64,000 bases of DNA from an archaeon (GCA_021786575.1 JAJYMY010000001.1:1-64000), one strand, 5' to 3'. Shown: positions 17,416-24,818, counted from the stretch's first letter. A program made the numbers and translations. The notes: generated by a model from the letters alone, not told the origin.

Positions 17416-17847
17416 TTGGCGGACTCGGCTTTCAAAGAAGTATCAGACGCAGATTCGCTCAAGGGAACCACGTTGAGAGTCTACCGCCTGATGCTCCGTT
17501 CAAAGGCGCCTCTCGGGATTCATGACGTTCAGCGTAGTCTTGGGCTTAGTTCGCCGTCAGTAGCCCAATACCACGTTAGGAAACTGGTGAATCTCAAGCT
17601 AGCCCGGGAGGAAGGTGACGGCTACGTCGTCGACAGGGTCGTTGTGGACAACGTGATTCGATTACGGAGAACAAACATACCCACTCAAACTGCCTTCGTT
17701 GCATTCTTCGTGATGTCTTTGTTCGTGATGCTAACCTTTTTTCGGCCACCAGTCTTGTCGGCGGGCTACCTTTTTGCATTGTTTGTAGTCGTCGTCGGGA
17801 TTGTAATCACCTCGTATGAAACGGTCAGGACTTTCGGACGAGTATAA
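17416..17847 (+). CDS. Winged-helix regulator with two membrane helices
   Basis: 143 residues. The N-terminal winged helix reads LRVYRLMLRSKAPLGIHDVQRSLGLSSPSVAQYHVRKLVNLKLA. Two hydrophobic segments follow (TAFVAFFVMSLFVMLTFF and GYLFALFVVVVGIVITSY). Such membrane-tethered regulators are common in archaea. The TTG start at 17416 follows a strong GGAGGGGG site. Divergence from the anchored-protein operon suggests that operon as its target. Confidence 0.7.
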   Translation: MADSAFKEVSDADSLKGTTLRVYRLMLRSKAPLGIHDVQRSLGLSSPSVAQYHVRKLVNLKLAREEGDGYVVDRVVVDNVIRLRRTNIPTQTAFVAFFVMSLFVMLTFFRPPVLSAGYLFALFVVVVGIVITSYETVRTFGRV

Positions 17848-18217
17848 CGCCTAGTGCGGACTACGCCAGCACGTGGAGTTTCAAAGGACCTGCGGTCTCT
17901 TCTGCTGTGCAAACCACATTCGGAGCCCTAGTAGAATTTGGCGACCAGGGCCTGATTCATCTGAATAGACCCGTTTTGGGGATGCCATAGTTCAGGAGTC
18001 TTGCAAGGATTGCGTCGGAATTGGCGCAAAGAGTGCGTGGCCCGTTCGCCAGTAGAGATGGGTTCGCTTTCCGAGTTCTTTTGCAATTCCAGAAACGAAA
18101 CCCTAGAGTAATCGGAAAGCCTAACGAACCAGACTGGACCTTGGTTGACCACGACTCGGTGAACAAGAACGAGGGTCTTAAATGCGACGTTTTACACAGT
18201 GGCAAGAAGTATTATTC
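17848..18217. other. Intergenic, no gene seen
   Basis: No convincing coding frame. A TATA-like TCTTAAATG near 18175-18183 probably drives the next plus-strand gene, whose likely start is 18218. Confidence 0.45.
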
Positions 18218-18745
18218 ATGCAAAGTCGTAAGGAAGTAAGGGCGTTTAGGTTGGACGGGAACTTGCTTCGCATGTTGGCGCTGTCCGCTCAGAGACGTGG
18301 AATAAGCGAAAATGCAGTGGTCGAAGACGTACTCCTCAGAAACCTAAAAGCTGAAACACTGGCTGAGGCCTTTGATCGAATCAGCTTCGGGAAAGAGACT
18401 TTTCGATCGATTATAGGAATGACAGATGCGAATGGACTGGAGATTATGGGAAGCGAACGGGGGGGCAAGGCATATTCCCTCGCTCGCGAATTGTCCGAGA
18501 GTCAGGGCCAACCGCTCACCTTCTCACAATACTTGACTGAAATCTTGGGAAGCCAGGGGCGCTGGTTCAAAGTAGAGGGGGCGCTTGTCAAGCCAGAGAA
18601 GGTGACACTGTACCATGGCATGGGTCCAAAATGGTCATCGTTCTTAAAGAGCTACCTGGCCAGCGCCTACGCGACTACTTCAAGAACCGGGTTGCAGCTT
18701 AAAGGGGATGGTGATTTCGTAAGCGTCGAATATAGCCTGAGTTGA
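18218..18745 (+). CDS. Protein with ribbon-helix-helix-like N-terminus
   Basis: 175 residues. The start reads SRKEVRAFRLDGNLLRMLALSAQRRGISENAVVEDVL, a beta strand plus two helices as in ribbon-helix-helix DNA-binding proteins. The remaining 120 residues (including FSQYLTEILGSQGRWFKVEG and SSFLKSYLASAYA) are not recognised. The ATG at 18218 is preferred because a TATA-like element sits about 40 bases upstream, which would place the alternative ATG (18182) before the transcript start. It is probably a regulator of the element. Confidence 0.55.
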   Translation: MQSRKEVRAFRLDGNLLRMLALSAQRRGISENAVVEDVLLRNLKAETLAEAFDRISFGKETFRSIIGMTDANGLEIMGSERGGKAYSLARELSESQGQPLTFSQYLTEILGSQGRWFKVEGALVKPEKVTLYHGMGPKWSSFLKSYLASAYATTSRTGLQLKGDGDFVSVEYSLS

Positions 18746-19228
18746 GAAAGGCCACTCGAAGTGGGACACCAGGAGGTTCCAGAGGATCCTATCGAAGAGG
18801 CCAGGAGCGGATTATACCGCGCGCGAGGGCATTTGAAGATGTCTTAGAGCGCCCCAGCCGGGAATCTCTGCTTATTGACATCAGGCCTCGAAGCTGGACA
18901 GGTTGGCATTTGATGGGTTCCTAGGCATCGAAAATGGACAGCAGATGAAAGCCCATCCAGGCACCGCTTGCCGGACAGAGCCACTGCTGGTATCGTACGT
19001 TTTCAAGGCTCTACCCGGAATTCGACTGTCCGTCCGATTCGAGGCTTGCCAAAACCTCAGTACAAGGAACTGTCCGGTTCGAGGCCCGTAATGCAGCGGA
19101 GTACCCTGTTTGACTTGGACACCGTTCGACACATGCTTATACTGTCAAGTGGTTTGCCACTGGTTCCCTTCCACACCACCGCAGCAGCACGGCGACGTCC
19201 GCGCTCATTTCGCAGTCCTTAGTCAGAA
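18746..19228. other. Intergenic, no gene; minor repeats
   Basis: About 480 bases without a convincing gene. CTGTCCG followed by TTCGAGGC appears twice (near 19025-19045 and 19070-19084). The stretch leads into the repeat cluster at 19229. Confidence 0.4.
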
Positions 19229-19355
19229 TTTGGCAACCTCACATGTCAGTTAGCAACCTTGGCCTGCAGGGTTGCCATTTCAGCCCCTAAGGGTTGCCAA
19301 AATCGGGTAGAAAGCGACGTTTCGGTTGACAACCCTGCGATAGATTTGGCAACCC
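19229..19355. repeat. Cluster of six GGCAACCC/GGGTTGCC sites
   Basis: Six related short sites in 127 bases: TTTGGCAACC (19229), GTTAGCAACC (19249), GGGTTGCCATTT (19269), GGGTTGCCAAAA (19291), the near-palindrome GGTTGACAACCC (19324) and TTTGGCAACCC (19345). Sites occur in both orientations with spacings of about 20-33 bases. A TTAAATA element follows at 19369. A seventh site lies at 19537. The layout resembles iterons of a replication origin or multiple operator sites for an element-encoded DNA-binding protein. Confidence 0.75.
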
Positions 19356-19723
19356 TTCGTAGGCGCGTTAAATACCGGGGGCGCATAATGAAGCGTCTAA
19401 CTCAGTTTCTCTCTCTGGGCTGAAATACGACGACGAAAGGAATGTTGGCGCCTAGGGACGGCCTTGAAAGAGCATCCTAGGACGCCATAGGGCCAATAGG
19501 TACCAACGATTGGTTGTTCGCAGCCCTCAGCTGGCAGGGTTGCCAGGGATTTCGTTGCGGATATTTCCCGCCAATCTCCCAATATATTTTTTGAACGATC
19601 TTTTCCACCAAGGACCCCACTTGGTCCAACCTGCCTCCCAAGCGACTGGGACTGTCGCCTGGAGCGAATCAGAATAGGCGACACTTACTGCAGCCATCCT
19701 CCACCCCGAGGGCCACCGATACT
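19356..19723. other. Non-coding stretch between repeat cluster and Spo11-like gene
   Basis: No plus- or minus-strand gene is convincing. Two TATA-like elements face each other (TTAAATA at 19369 on plus; AAAATATATT near 19582-19592 on minus), so a non-coding transcript is possible. The only other structure is the inverted repeat at 19531-19546. Confidence 0.35.
19531..19546. repeat. Inverted repeat containing the GGGTTGCCA site
   Basis: CTGGCA-GGGT-TGCCAG is a perfect 6-base inverted repeat holding a seventh copy of the GGGTTGCCA motif. A minus-strand TATA-like run (about 19582-19592) lies 40 bases away, so it may sit in the leader of a transcript. Confidence 0.6.
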
Positions 19724-21313
19724 CTAATGATCCAATATGGCTCGGAGCTTCCCTGCCCATTCATTCCTGAACCCTTCGAGCCTCTCCCGGTTCGCCTCCC
19801 ACTTTCCCTTGTCCATCATCCCCGAGATGGCCTTCTCGACGAGATCCAGCAGGAGCGCGGGCTCCAGCGCGTCCAGCTCCCACACCTCCTCGCCGTACAG
19901 CTTTTTGTAGGCCCGCGACTTCTGCCCGAGCTTCTTCATCTTTGACGGAGGGAGGTGCAGCTGCTGGGCCTGCTCGAAGGTCAGGGCGATCCGCTGGACT
20001 TCGATGTCTAGGTCCTTCCCCTTGGCATGAGCGTACTCGTCCAGCCTGGTCGTCAGCTTCTCCTGTATGTGCAGCCCGGAAGGGTCGTGGTCCCCGAGGT
20101 AGAGGATGCGGACCTTCTTCCCCCTTGGGAACCTGTCGAGGGCTTTCGCCACCTGGGTGTAGGAAGAGTAGCCGCGTCCCACGATCAGGTTGACGTTGTA
20201 TCGCTGGCATATGGGATAGACCACCCTCGAGAGGGCCTCCTTCTCTATCCAGACTTCGGGGTAGCCCGGCTGCTCGTGCCAGGCGTTGACGTTGAGGCCC
20301 GTGATGAGGTCTTCCACCTGGCGCCTCAGCTCCCTCATGGGGTCGTCCTCCTCGGGGTCGTTGAAGTACTCTGGGCGGGACATGTCGATTATCCTCTCGT
20401 AGTCTATCTCCCCCTCCAGCCTCCCTTCGACCAGGGCCTTGCTGAAGTGGCCGTAGGACGACCTCGAGTTCGGGTACCCCTTCTTCGCCACCATCTGGTA
20501 GAAGAGCTGGCGGATGGTGAACAGCATCTCTGGGTGCTGGTCCATGTACTCCTTGACGGCGGAGACGATGTCTGCCCTGGGGAGCCCGGCCGTGGTCAGG
20601 ACCCTCGACACCGAGCGCATCACCCTCCCTATGTCGTCATAGAACGGCCCGATGTCCAGCTGCCCCTTGGCGGGGTTCTGCCAGCGGATCGAAGGGGAGA
20701 CGAGGTGGATCATGGCACCGAGCCTCTTCTCCTGGAGCAGGTTCGTCAGCCTCATCACCCTGTCCTCGCTCCGCTGTTTCGAGTAGACGTAGCCTGAGAA
20801 GGGGGAGCCCAGAGCGGCGGTGAAGTTGATGCACTCGGAGAGGCTAGGGGACTTCGCCTCCATGGCAGCCGCTTCGACTACATAAGGCACCCTCACTTCA
20901 CCGTCCGTGAAGACCCCCGCCTTCTGGGCGTACCTGGTGAAGCCGTAGCGCTCGAACGCCTCCCTCCCTACGCGGGGGAGGGCGACCGGGCCCATGCTCC
21001 TCGCGCGGGCCCTCATGGCGTCGAAGAGGCTTCTGGCCTGCGAGTCCGAGAGCTGGGAGACGTCGGCCCTGTCTTCTATCCCCGCGTCCTCCCTCACGCC
21101 GCGGGCTACGACCGTCCCCCTGAGCCCCTTGAACTCCCTGATCATGCTCGAAGCCGACACCCCTTTGGCCTCGGTCAGGAGCTGTCTGAACTCCTGGAAG
21201 GCGTAGGTCCTGATGTCGGGGGAGATGGCGCGGGGAGGCTCGGCCCTGCCCTCGTTCGGCCCCCAGAACTCGGCTTTCCCGCAGAGGTCGCAGACACCCA
21301 ATTGCTGCACCAT
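19724..21313 (-). CDS. Fusion of a Top6B-transducer-like region with a Spo11/Top6A-like (Mini-A type) cleavage module
   Basis: 529 residues. C-terminal half: the winged-helix segment TIRQLFYQMVAKKGYPNS supplies a candidate catalytic Tyr272, as in the 5Y-CAP domain of Spo11/Top6A. It is followed by a Toprim fold with Glu357 in VWIEKEAL and Asp408/Asp410 in LYLGDHDPSG. This arrangement matches Mini-A, the stand-alone Top6A relatives of mobile elements. N-terminal half: VPYVVEAAA (about 142-150), INFTAALGSPFSGYVY and IHLVSPSIR with Lys216 then a long helix parallel the Top6B transducer (PFLVEVGVA, LFRFANRIPLLY, THIASTRIPYKTVGK with its helix) in the same order. No GHKL ATPase motifs are present. 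A CxxC (Cys8, Cys11) lies at the start. The ATG at 21313 follows a GGAAGGT site. It probably makes DNA double-strand breaks in transactions of the integrated element. The transducer match is my reading and needs profile confirmation. Confidence 0.72.
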   Translation of the reverse strand: MVQQLGVCDLCGKAEFWGPNEGRAEPPRAISPDIRTYAFQEFRQLLTEAKGVSASSMIREFKGLRGTVVARGVREDAGIEDRADVSQLSDSQARSLFDAMRARARSMGPVALPRVGREAFERYGFTRYAQKAGVFTDGEVRVPYVVEAAAMEAKSPSLSECINFTAALGSPFSGYVYSKQRSEDRVMRLTNLLQEKRLGAMIHLVSPSIRWQNPAKGQLDIGPFYDDIGRVMRSVSRVLTTAGLPRADIVSAVKEYMDQHPEMLFTIRQLFYQMVAKKGYPNSRSSYGHFSKALVEGRLEGEIDYERIIDMSRPEYFNDPEEDDPMRELRRQVEDLITGLNVNAWHEQPGYPEVWIEKEALSRVVYPICQRYNVNLIVGRGYSSYTQVAKALDRFPRGKKVRILYLGDHDPSGLHIQEKLTTRLDEYAHAKGKDLDIEVQRIALTFEQAQQLHLPPSKMKKLGQKSRAYKKLYGEEVWELDALEPALLLDLVEKAISGMMDKGKWEANRERLEGFRNEWAGKLRAILDH

Positions 21314-21458
21314 CGCCGGCAGACCTTCCGATTTACGCGTTCGTGGTCGCTTCAAGCGGAAGTGCGTTGGGCGAGTAGTCTCTTCGAACCCCAGTCGATG
21401 CCCTCTTAAGGACGCCTTTCCCTGTTCGCACTCGACAACAACCTTGCCTGCAGAGAAG

Positions 21459-21701
21459 ATGAAAGGCGGAAGAGCAATAGAGAAGGTGAAGAAGCTCCTT
21501 CCCAACAGCGCGGAGCTGGACCTTTCACTACCCCTGTTCGCGAAACTTCGTCTGAAATGGGAAAGGGAAGCGGGCCGCCCGCTGACGGACCAAGAAGCGC
21601 GGGACCATATCGTCGTCTACCTGCGAACCAGACCCGTGGTCACTCAACGGAGGTCCCCAAGACGGTCGATCACTGTGGGTAATACCGAGTACGTCGTGTG
21701 A
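21459..21701 (+). CDS. Small basic protein divergent from the Spo11-like gene
   Basis: 80 residues: a basic start KGGRAIEKVKKLLPNSAEL, a likely helical core FAKLRLKWEREAGRPLTDQEARDHIVVYL, and an Arg-rich end. Basic and helical, it may bind nucleic acid. ATG 21459 is preceded by an AGAGAAG site. The divergent promoter region (21314-21458) is shared with the Spo11-like fusion, so the two may be co-regulated. No family recognised. Confidence 0.5.
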   Translation: MKGGRAIEKVKKLLPNSAELDLSLPLFAKLRLKWEREAGRPLTDQEARDHIVVYLRTRPVVTQRRSPRRSITVGNTEYVV

Positions 21702-21777
21702 TGGGTCTCTATAGTACGGTCGTGACTCCTCCATCCTTAACCAACGTTTTTATCAGAAAGGGGCTCTCTTCGTTTTC

Positions 21778-22110
21778 ATGGCGAAGGCAAGACGGATGGC
21801 GTGGGGCAGACGCAAGTCGGATAACCAGCCTTATCCCAAGAGCGGAGGAGGAAAGCAAGGGAGCGTCGCCCACCGCGACAGGAACTCGATGTCCGGGACG
21901 AGAAGGCGCAAGTTCCAGGACAGCGCCTTATTCGACCTAAGCAAAGAGAACCATGTCAGACTCGAAGCAGCCAAGGACTTGGGGCTAATCGCTGCCGAAA
22001 GGAATCTTGCGGCCCGAAAAGTGAAGGATGCGTACGACATGGCGGACGCTCTCGAAAGACTCAGAACTGGAGAAAGGAAGCCCCTCATCGATAAGATAAG
22101 GGATAGATAG
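21778..22110 (+). CDS. Small basic hypothetical protein
   Basis: 110 residues. The first 45 are very basic and glycine/serine rich (KARRMAWGRRKSDNQPYPKSGGGK). The rest is helical (RLEAAKDLGLIAAERNLAARKVKDAYDMADALERL). A TATA-like TTTTTATC at about 21748-21755 sits 25-30 bases before the ATG, so the mRNA is probably leaderless. The architecture suits a nucleic-acid-binding protein of the element. No family recognised. Confidence 0.55.
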   Translation: MAKARRMAWGRRKSDNQPYPKSGGGKQGSVAHRDRNSMSGTRRRKFQDSALFDLSKENHVRLEAAKDLGLIAAERNLAARKVKDAYDMADALERLRTGERKPLIDKIRDR

Positions 22111-22135
22111 TCGTGTTCCTTCTGAGGCAGGCATA

Positions 22136-22513
22136 TTGCCGAGGTTTACAGACTGGCAGTTACTCAAGACCAGGCATGAACATTGGGCCTATAAGGAGGA
22201 CATCGAGGATAATGGTCCAGCGTGTTACGAACTTGGAATACGCAAGCTCGCGGGGCAAATTCACACTGTCTACGTAGGACACGCTACAAATCTGAGGAGC
22301 AGGATGCACAGCCACGCGATAGGCGACAACACCACCAAGAGGTTCATGGCGAAGAGTGTCACCAACGGCTTCCAGGTGTGGTTTCGGTTTCACCGGATGA
22401 CGTTCCCATTTCAAGCCGAGGTCCTTGAGACTAGCCTCATTCACAAATTCTGGTGGAAGTACCCCTGGAACAAGGTGGGGTCCCCATGGCATCCCATACA
22501 CCCCCCAAGATGA
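22136..22513 (+). CDS. GIY-YIG-like nuclease domain protein
   Basis: 125 residues. GPACYEL then HTVYVGHATNLRSRMHSHAIG matches the GIY-YIG core (a variant of GIY, then YVG, then the Arg of the first helix). The pattern continues with ETSLIHKFWWKYPWNKVG, where a catalytic Glu (E of VLETSLI) and the closing N are expected. Such domains cut DNA in mobile elements and repair. The start is TTG at 22136. The TGA stop (22511-22513) is followed in the same frame, without another stop, by the small membrane protein. Confidence 0.68.
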   Translation: MPRFTDWQLLKTRHEHWAYKEDIEDNGPACYELGIRKLAGQIHTVYVGHATNLRSRMHSHAIGDNTTKRFMAKSVTNGFQVWFRFHRMTFPFQAEVLETSLIHKFWWKYPWNKVGSPWHPIHPPR

Positions 22514-22519
22514 GCTGAA

Positions 22520-22819
22520 CTGAGCCAGTTATCACTCCTAGTTGGGGCGGCCGGCATACTCCTGAGCTTCTCAGGCTCGGTCGTGATAGCCCTCCCCCTC
22601 TTCAGGAAGAAAGAAGTGGAGATTCTTAAGGACCATGTGAAGCGTGACTCCGCAAGACCAGCGTACTATGACGGCGGCGACGCAGACGACTGGCCTAACC
22701 ATCCGGTCTGGAAGTCCTTCCAGGCACAGAGGAAGTATGCTCAGATTGGGCTTAGCATACTTGGGCTGGGCATAGCCCTGCAGATGGCCTCCATATACCT
22801 CCAGGCAACCCTGGGCTGA
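22520..22819 (+). CDS. Small membrane protein, possible CTG start
   Basis: Between the GIY-YIG stop and GTG 22583 the frame is open and encodes the first half of a membrane helix (LLVGAAGILLSFSGSVVIALPLF), so a start at GTG 22583 would truncate it. The only near-start codon upstream is CTG at 22520, giving about 99 residues. A second hydrophobic segment (IGLSILGLGIALQMASIYL) is near the end, with a charged loop between. Either the gene starts at CTG or it is made by TGA readthrough of the preceding gene. Function unknown. Confidence 0.5.
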   Translation: MSQLSLLVGAAGILLSFSGSVVIALPLFRKKEVEILKDHVKRDSARPAYYDGGDADDWPNHPVWKSFQAQRKYAQIGLSILGLGIALQMASIYLQATLG

Positions 22820-22920
22820 CAGGCAGGCGCAGTAGCAAACCCTATAGCGCTAGCGGGCATCGTCCCGTCAGGAAGGGAGTCGGGGCTCAGAAGGTAGACC
22901 GCCGAGAGGCCTCCGGCCGT

Positions 22921-23163
22921 TCATTCCTTGGGAGGGTGCAGATTCGAAATCATCGAGAGACCGAGTGAAAACAGTGCCCCGAACAGGAAGACAGCCACAG
23001 TGTCGAAGGGGATTCCAGAGTTGATGTAAATTTGATTCTGAGCGGGACCAACGGTGAGGACGTAAGAGGTGTTTGTGACATCTAGATACCCGAACCATGC
23101 GCCGAGAACACCTCCAACGAATGTGAATATTCCTGCGAGAACACGATAACGGCGACGACTCAA
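22921..23163 (-). CDS. Two-helix membrane protein
   Basis: 80 residues: a basic start SRRRYR, a helix AGIFTFVGGVLGAWFGYL, an exposed loop of about 30 residues, a second helix FDTVAVFLFGALFSLGLSMI and a short end. It lies 6 bases after the upstream anchored protein gene, forming a small operon. No family recognised. Confidence 0.55.
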   Translation of the reverse strand: MSRRRYRVLAGIFTFVGGVLGAWFGYLDVTNTSYVLTVGPAQNQIYINSGIPFDTVAVFLFGALFSLGLSMISNLHPPKE

Positions 23164-23169
23164 CCTGTG

Positions 23170-23676
23170 CTAACCCGTCTCAAAGTTGAAGAGCCCATTT
23201 AATCCGCTCGAAGACGCCGGAAACGTGAAGGATTCACCGTTCTTCAGATAGACTATCGCCAAAAGCGTCCCTGCTGAAGATGTGTCCTTGATTTTGAAGC
23301 TGAAGTCGAACGGGAGCGAGAGAAGACGAATACAAGAAGTCGAGTTAATCGCGTAACCACTGCATGTAGTGCCTTGGGGAGCCTGATAACCTATTCCGAT
23401 GCCGAACTTTATCCCAACGGATGAACCAGACCCGTAGTAACCAGTATTCAGCGGAACCCCTGCCAAAGTCATGTTTGCCACCCATTTGTCTTTGGCAATT
23501 GGAACACAATGGAAGCAGCTTATGGTGAGGTTGTCGAGTATCTGACTGTCGTTCGTGACTTGGACATTAATCGAAGGACCGGCAGGGAGAGTCTCATAGA
23601 TGGTCGACGCGACAGCAGCGACCGCCACCACCACCAAAAGGAAATCGGCCTTCGCGCTCTTCCTGACCTTTACCAC
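23170..23676 (-). CDS. Membrane-anchored extracellular protein, unknown function
   Basis: About 168 residues from GTG 23676 (RVVKVRKSAKADFLLVVVAVAAVASTIY), where a basic start leads straight into a signal anchor. The exterior is beta-rich with Asn-x-Ser/Thr sites and two cysteine pairs (SCFHC and the pair in TTCSGYAINSTSC). The overall plan resembles the anchored proteins at 15.8-17.3 kb in the same element. A longer frame extends upstream but its first 44 residues look non-coding. The start is uncertain. Confidence 0.5.
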   Translation of the reverse strand: MVKVRKSAKADFLLVVVAVAAVASTIYETLPAGPSINVQVTNDSQILDNLTISCFHCVPIAKDKWVANMTLAGVPLNTGYYGSGSSVGIKFGIGIGYQAPQGTTCSGYAINSTSCIRLLSLPFDFSFKIKDTSSAGTLLAIVYLKNGESFTFPASSSGLNGLFNFETG

Positions 23677-23764
23677 GCGAATTGGACGGGAGGATGATAC
23701 AAAACTTTGACGGTCAAGTCGTGATTTACCCCAGACTCTGCCGCAATAAACAGCGGACGCCTTA

Positions 23765-23784
23765 GGCGGGGAGTCATCCCCGCC
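23765..23784. repeat. GC-rich hairpin near the element's right end
   Basis: GGCGGGGA-GTCA-TCCCCGCC is a perfect 8-base stem with a 4-base loop. A further palindrome (CCCCATGGGG) follows some 25 bases on. They lie between the last element gene and tRNA-Glu and could be a terminator-like or recombination-related structure. Confidence 0.45.
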
Positions 23785-23928
23785 CACCCCAGGCGCACCA
23801 TGCCCCATGGGGTATCATCCCCGAAGCGTTAAGTGCGGCCTCCGGGATCCAGCATTTGCGTTCGAATCCCTAACCGCACAGACCCTAGGGATTAGCACCC
23901 AGCGGGGATTAGGAGGCGTGGGTTAATA

Positions 23929-23940
23929 TGCCCCGGCCGG
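23929..23940 (+). other. Putative attachment site (right end, in tRNA-Glu)
   Basis: TGCCCCGGCCGG, the complement of the tRNA-Glu 3' end, matches 10139-10150 exactly and in the same orientation. The tRNA stays intact at this end, as expected after integration at a tRNA 3' end. Confidence 0.55.
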
Positions 23941-24038
23941 GATTCGAACCCGGGTCGCCGACTCGAAAGGCCGGCATACTCTCGACACTTTGGGTTTGAC
24001 CGGGCTTTACGCCCTTGCGGACTCTATACTACCGGGGC
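23930..24038 (-). tRNA. tRNA-Glu(UUC) with two introns in the D-loop region
   Basis: Acceptor GCCCCGG (24038-24032) pairs with CCGGGGC ending at 23930. The T-arm is CCGGG-TTCGAAT-CCCGG. The anticodon arm is CCGGC-CUUUCGA-GUCGG with anticodon UUC. The D-arm GUAU...GUAU is interrupted twice. Intron 1 (about 24023-24005, 19 nt) folds as GUCC-GCAA-GGGC with an AGA bulge before and an AAG bulge after a 3-bp helix, a relaxed bulge-helix-bulge. Intron 2 (about 23996-23981, 16 nt) is less clearly structured. Removing both gives a normal Glu tRNA. CCA is not encoded. The 3' end coincides with the right attachment-like repeat of the integrated element. Confidence 0.82.
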
Positions 24039-24074
24039 CGTGCGAGGCTAACAGGGACCGCAATTAGACCTTTC

Positions 24075-24785
24075 TCATACGGACGGCTTGAAGAAACACC
24101 ACTCTGCGGCTACATTCCCGACAACTTCAACGAAGCGCGAAGCCATGGACTGGGCGTATCTCGTGAAGACACCGTCCCTAGGGAGGTAGCAATTCCTAGG
24201 CCTCCTCTCTCCCACCTCCCTCAGCGACGATTCGACCTCGCGCCCGGAAAGAACCGACTGGAAATACATCTTCCTACCATAGACGAGGAGGAGCGACCCG
24301 TCCGTCGGGAAGTCAGTCACAAAAGGACCAGCAGCGTCATTTGAGCTCACCAGAGTGGTCACGGCTAAGTGCTCGTCCGGTGTCAGCCCACAGTCGCCTG
24401 ATGCTCTGAGCCGCGTCCAGTTCGAGGACGTTTCCAGTCTCGGGTGAAACCTGACAGACTGGACTCCCCCAGCGAGGAATTCAGAGAAGTAGAGCTGAGC
24501 TAACGACTTTGCCGGGACCATCTGCCGGGGGAACTCGAGGAGGTAAGGGATGAGAGGCACCAGCAAATCCGAGGGATCCTTCGTAGACCAGCAGTAGCCC
24601 GCTCGATTGACGTGCACGATAAGACGGCGCGAACTGGCTGTCAGCGACCCCACCCCCTCTCTCACGACAAACCCTCTCTTCTCAAGTTCTCTGGCCATGA
24701 ACCTGAGTTGCAAGGCATTGAGCTTTGGGAGAAGCAGAACGTGCCTGTTCCCGACTAAAAGTCGGTGCACCTTGTAGGCCGGCAA
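24075..24785 (-). CDS. Conserved-looking protein of unknown function
   Basis: 236 residues from a TTG at 24785. The first 60 residues (VHRLLVGNRHVLLLPKLNALQLRFMARELEKRGFVVREG) look like an alpha/beta unit. The rest has no motif I know. No signal peptide or membrane helix. It is transcribed divergently from the prenyl synthase, sharing a palindromic TATA box 29.5 bases from each start. It is outside the integrated element, so it is probably chromosomal. Confidence 0.6.
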   Translation of the reverse strand: MPAYKVHRLLVGNRHVLLLPKLNALQLRFMARELEKRGFVVREGVGSLTASSRRLIVHVNRAGYCWSTKDPSDLLVPLIPYLLEFPRQMVPAKSLAQLYFSEFLAGGVQSVRFHPRLETSSNWTRLRASGDCGLTPDEHLAVTTLVSSNDAAGPFVTDFPTDGSLLLVYGRKMYFQSVLSGREVESSLREVGERRPRNCYLPRDGVFTRYAQSMASRFVEVVGNVAAEWCFFKPSV

Positions 24786-24810
24786 CTCCCTGAGCGGTTA
24801 GGAGAACTCA

Positions 24811-24818
24811 TTATATAA
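24811..24818. promoter_or_regulatory. Palindromic TATA box shared by two divergent genes
   Basis: TTATATAA is its own complement. Its centre is 29.5 bases from both the ATG at 24844 (plus) and the TTG at 24785 (minus), so one site could serve two nearly leaderless transcripts. Confidence 0.6.

Noticed and set aside
19229-19355. The repeat cluster as a CRISPR array
   Set aside because: Sites are about 10 bases, occur in both orientations and have uneven short spacing; no cas genes are present.
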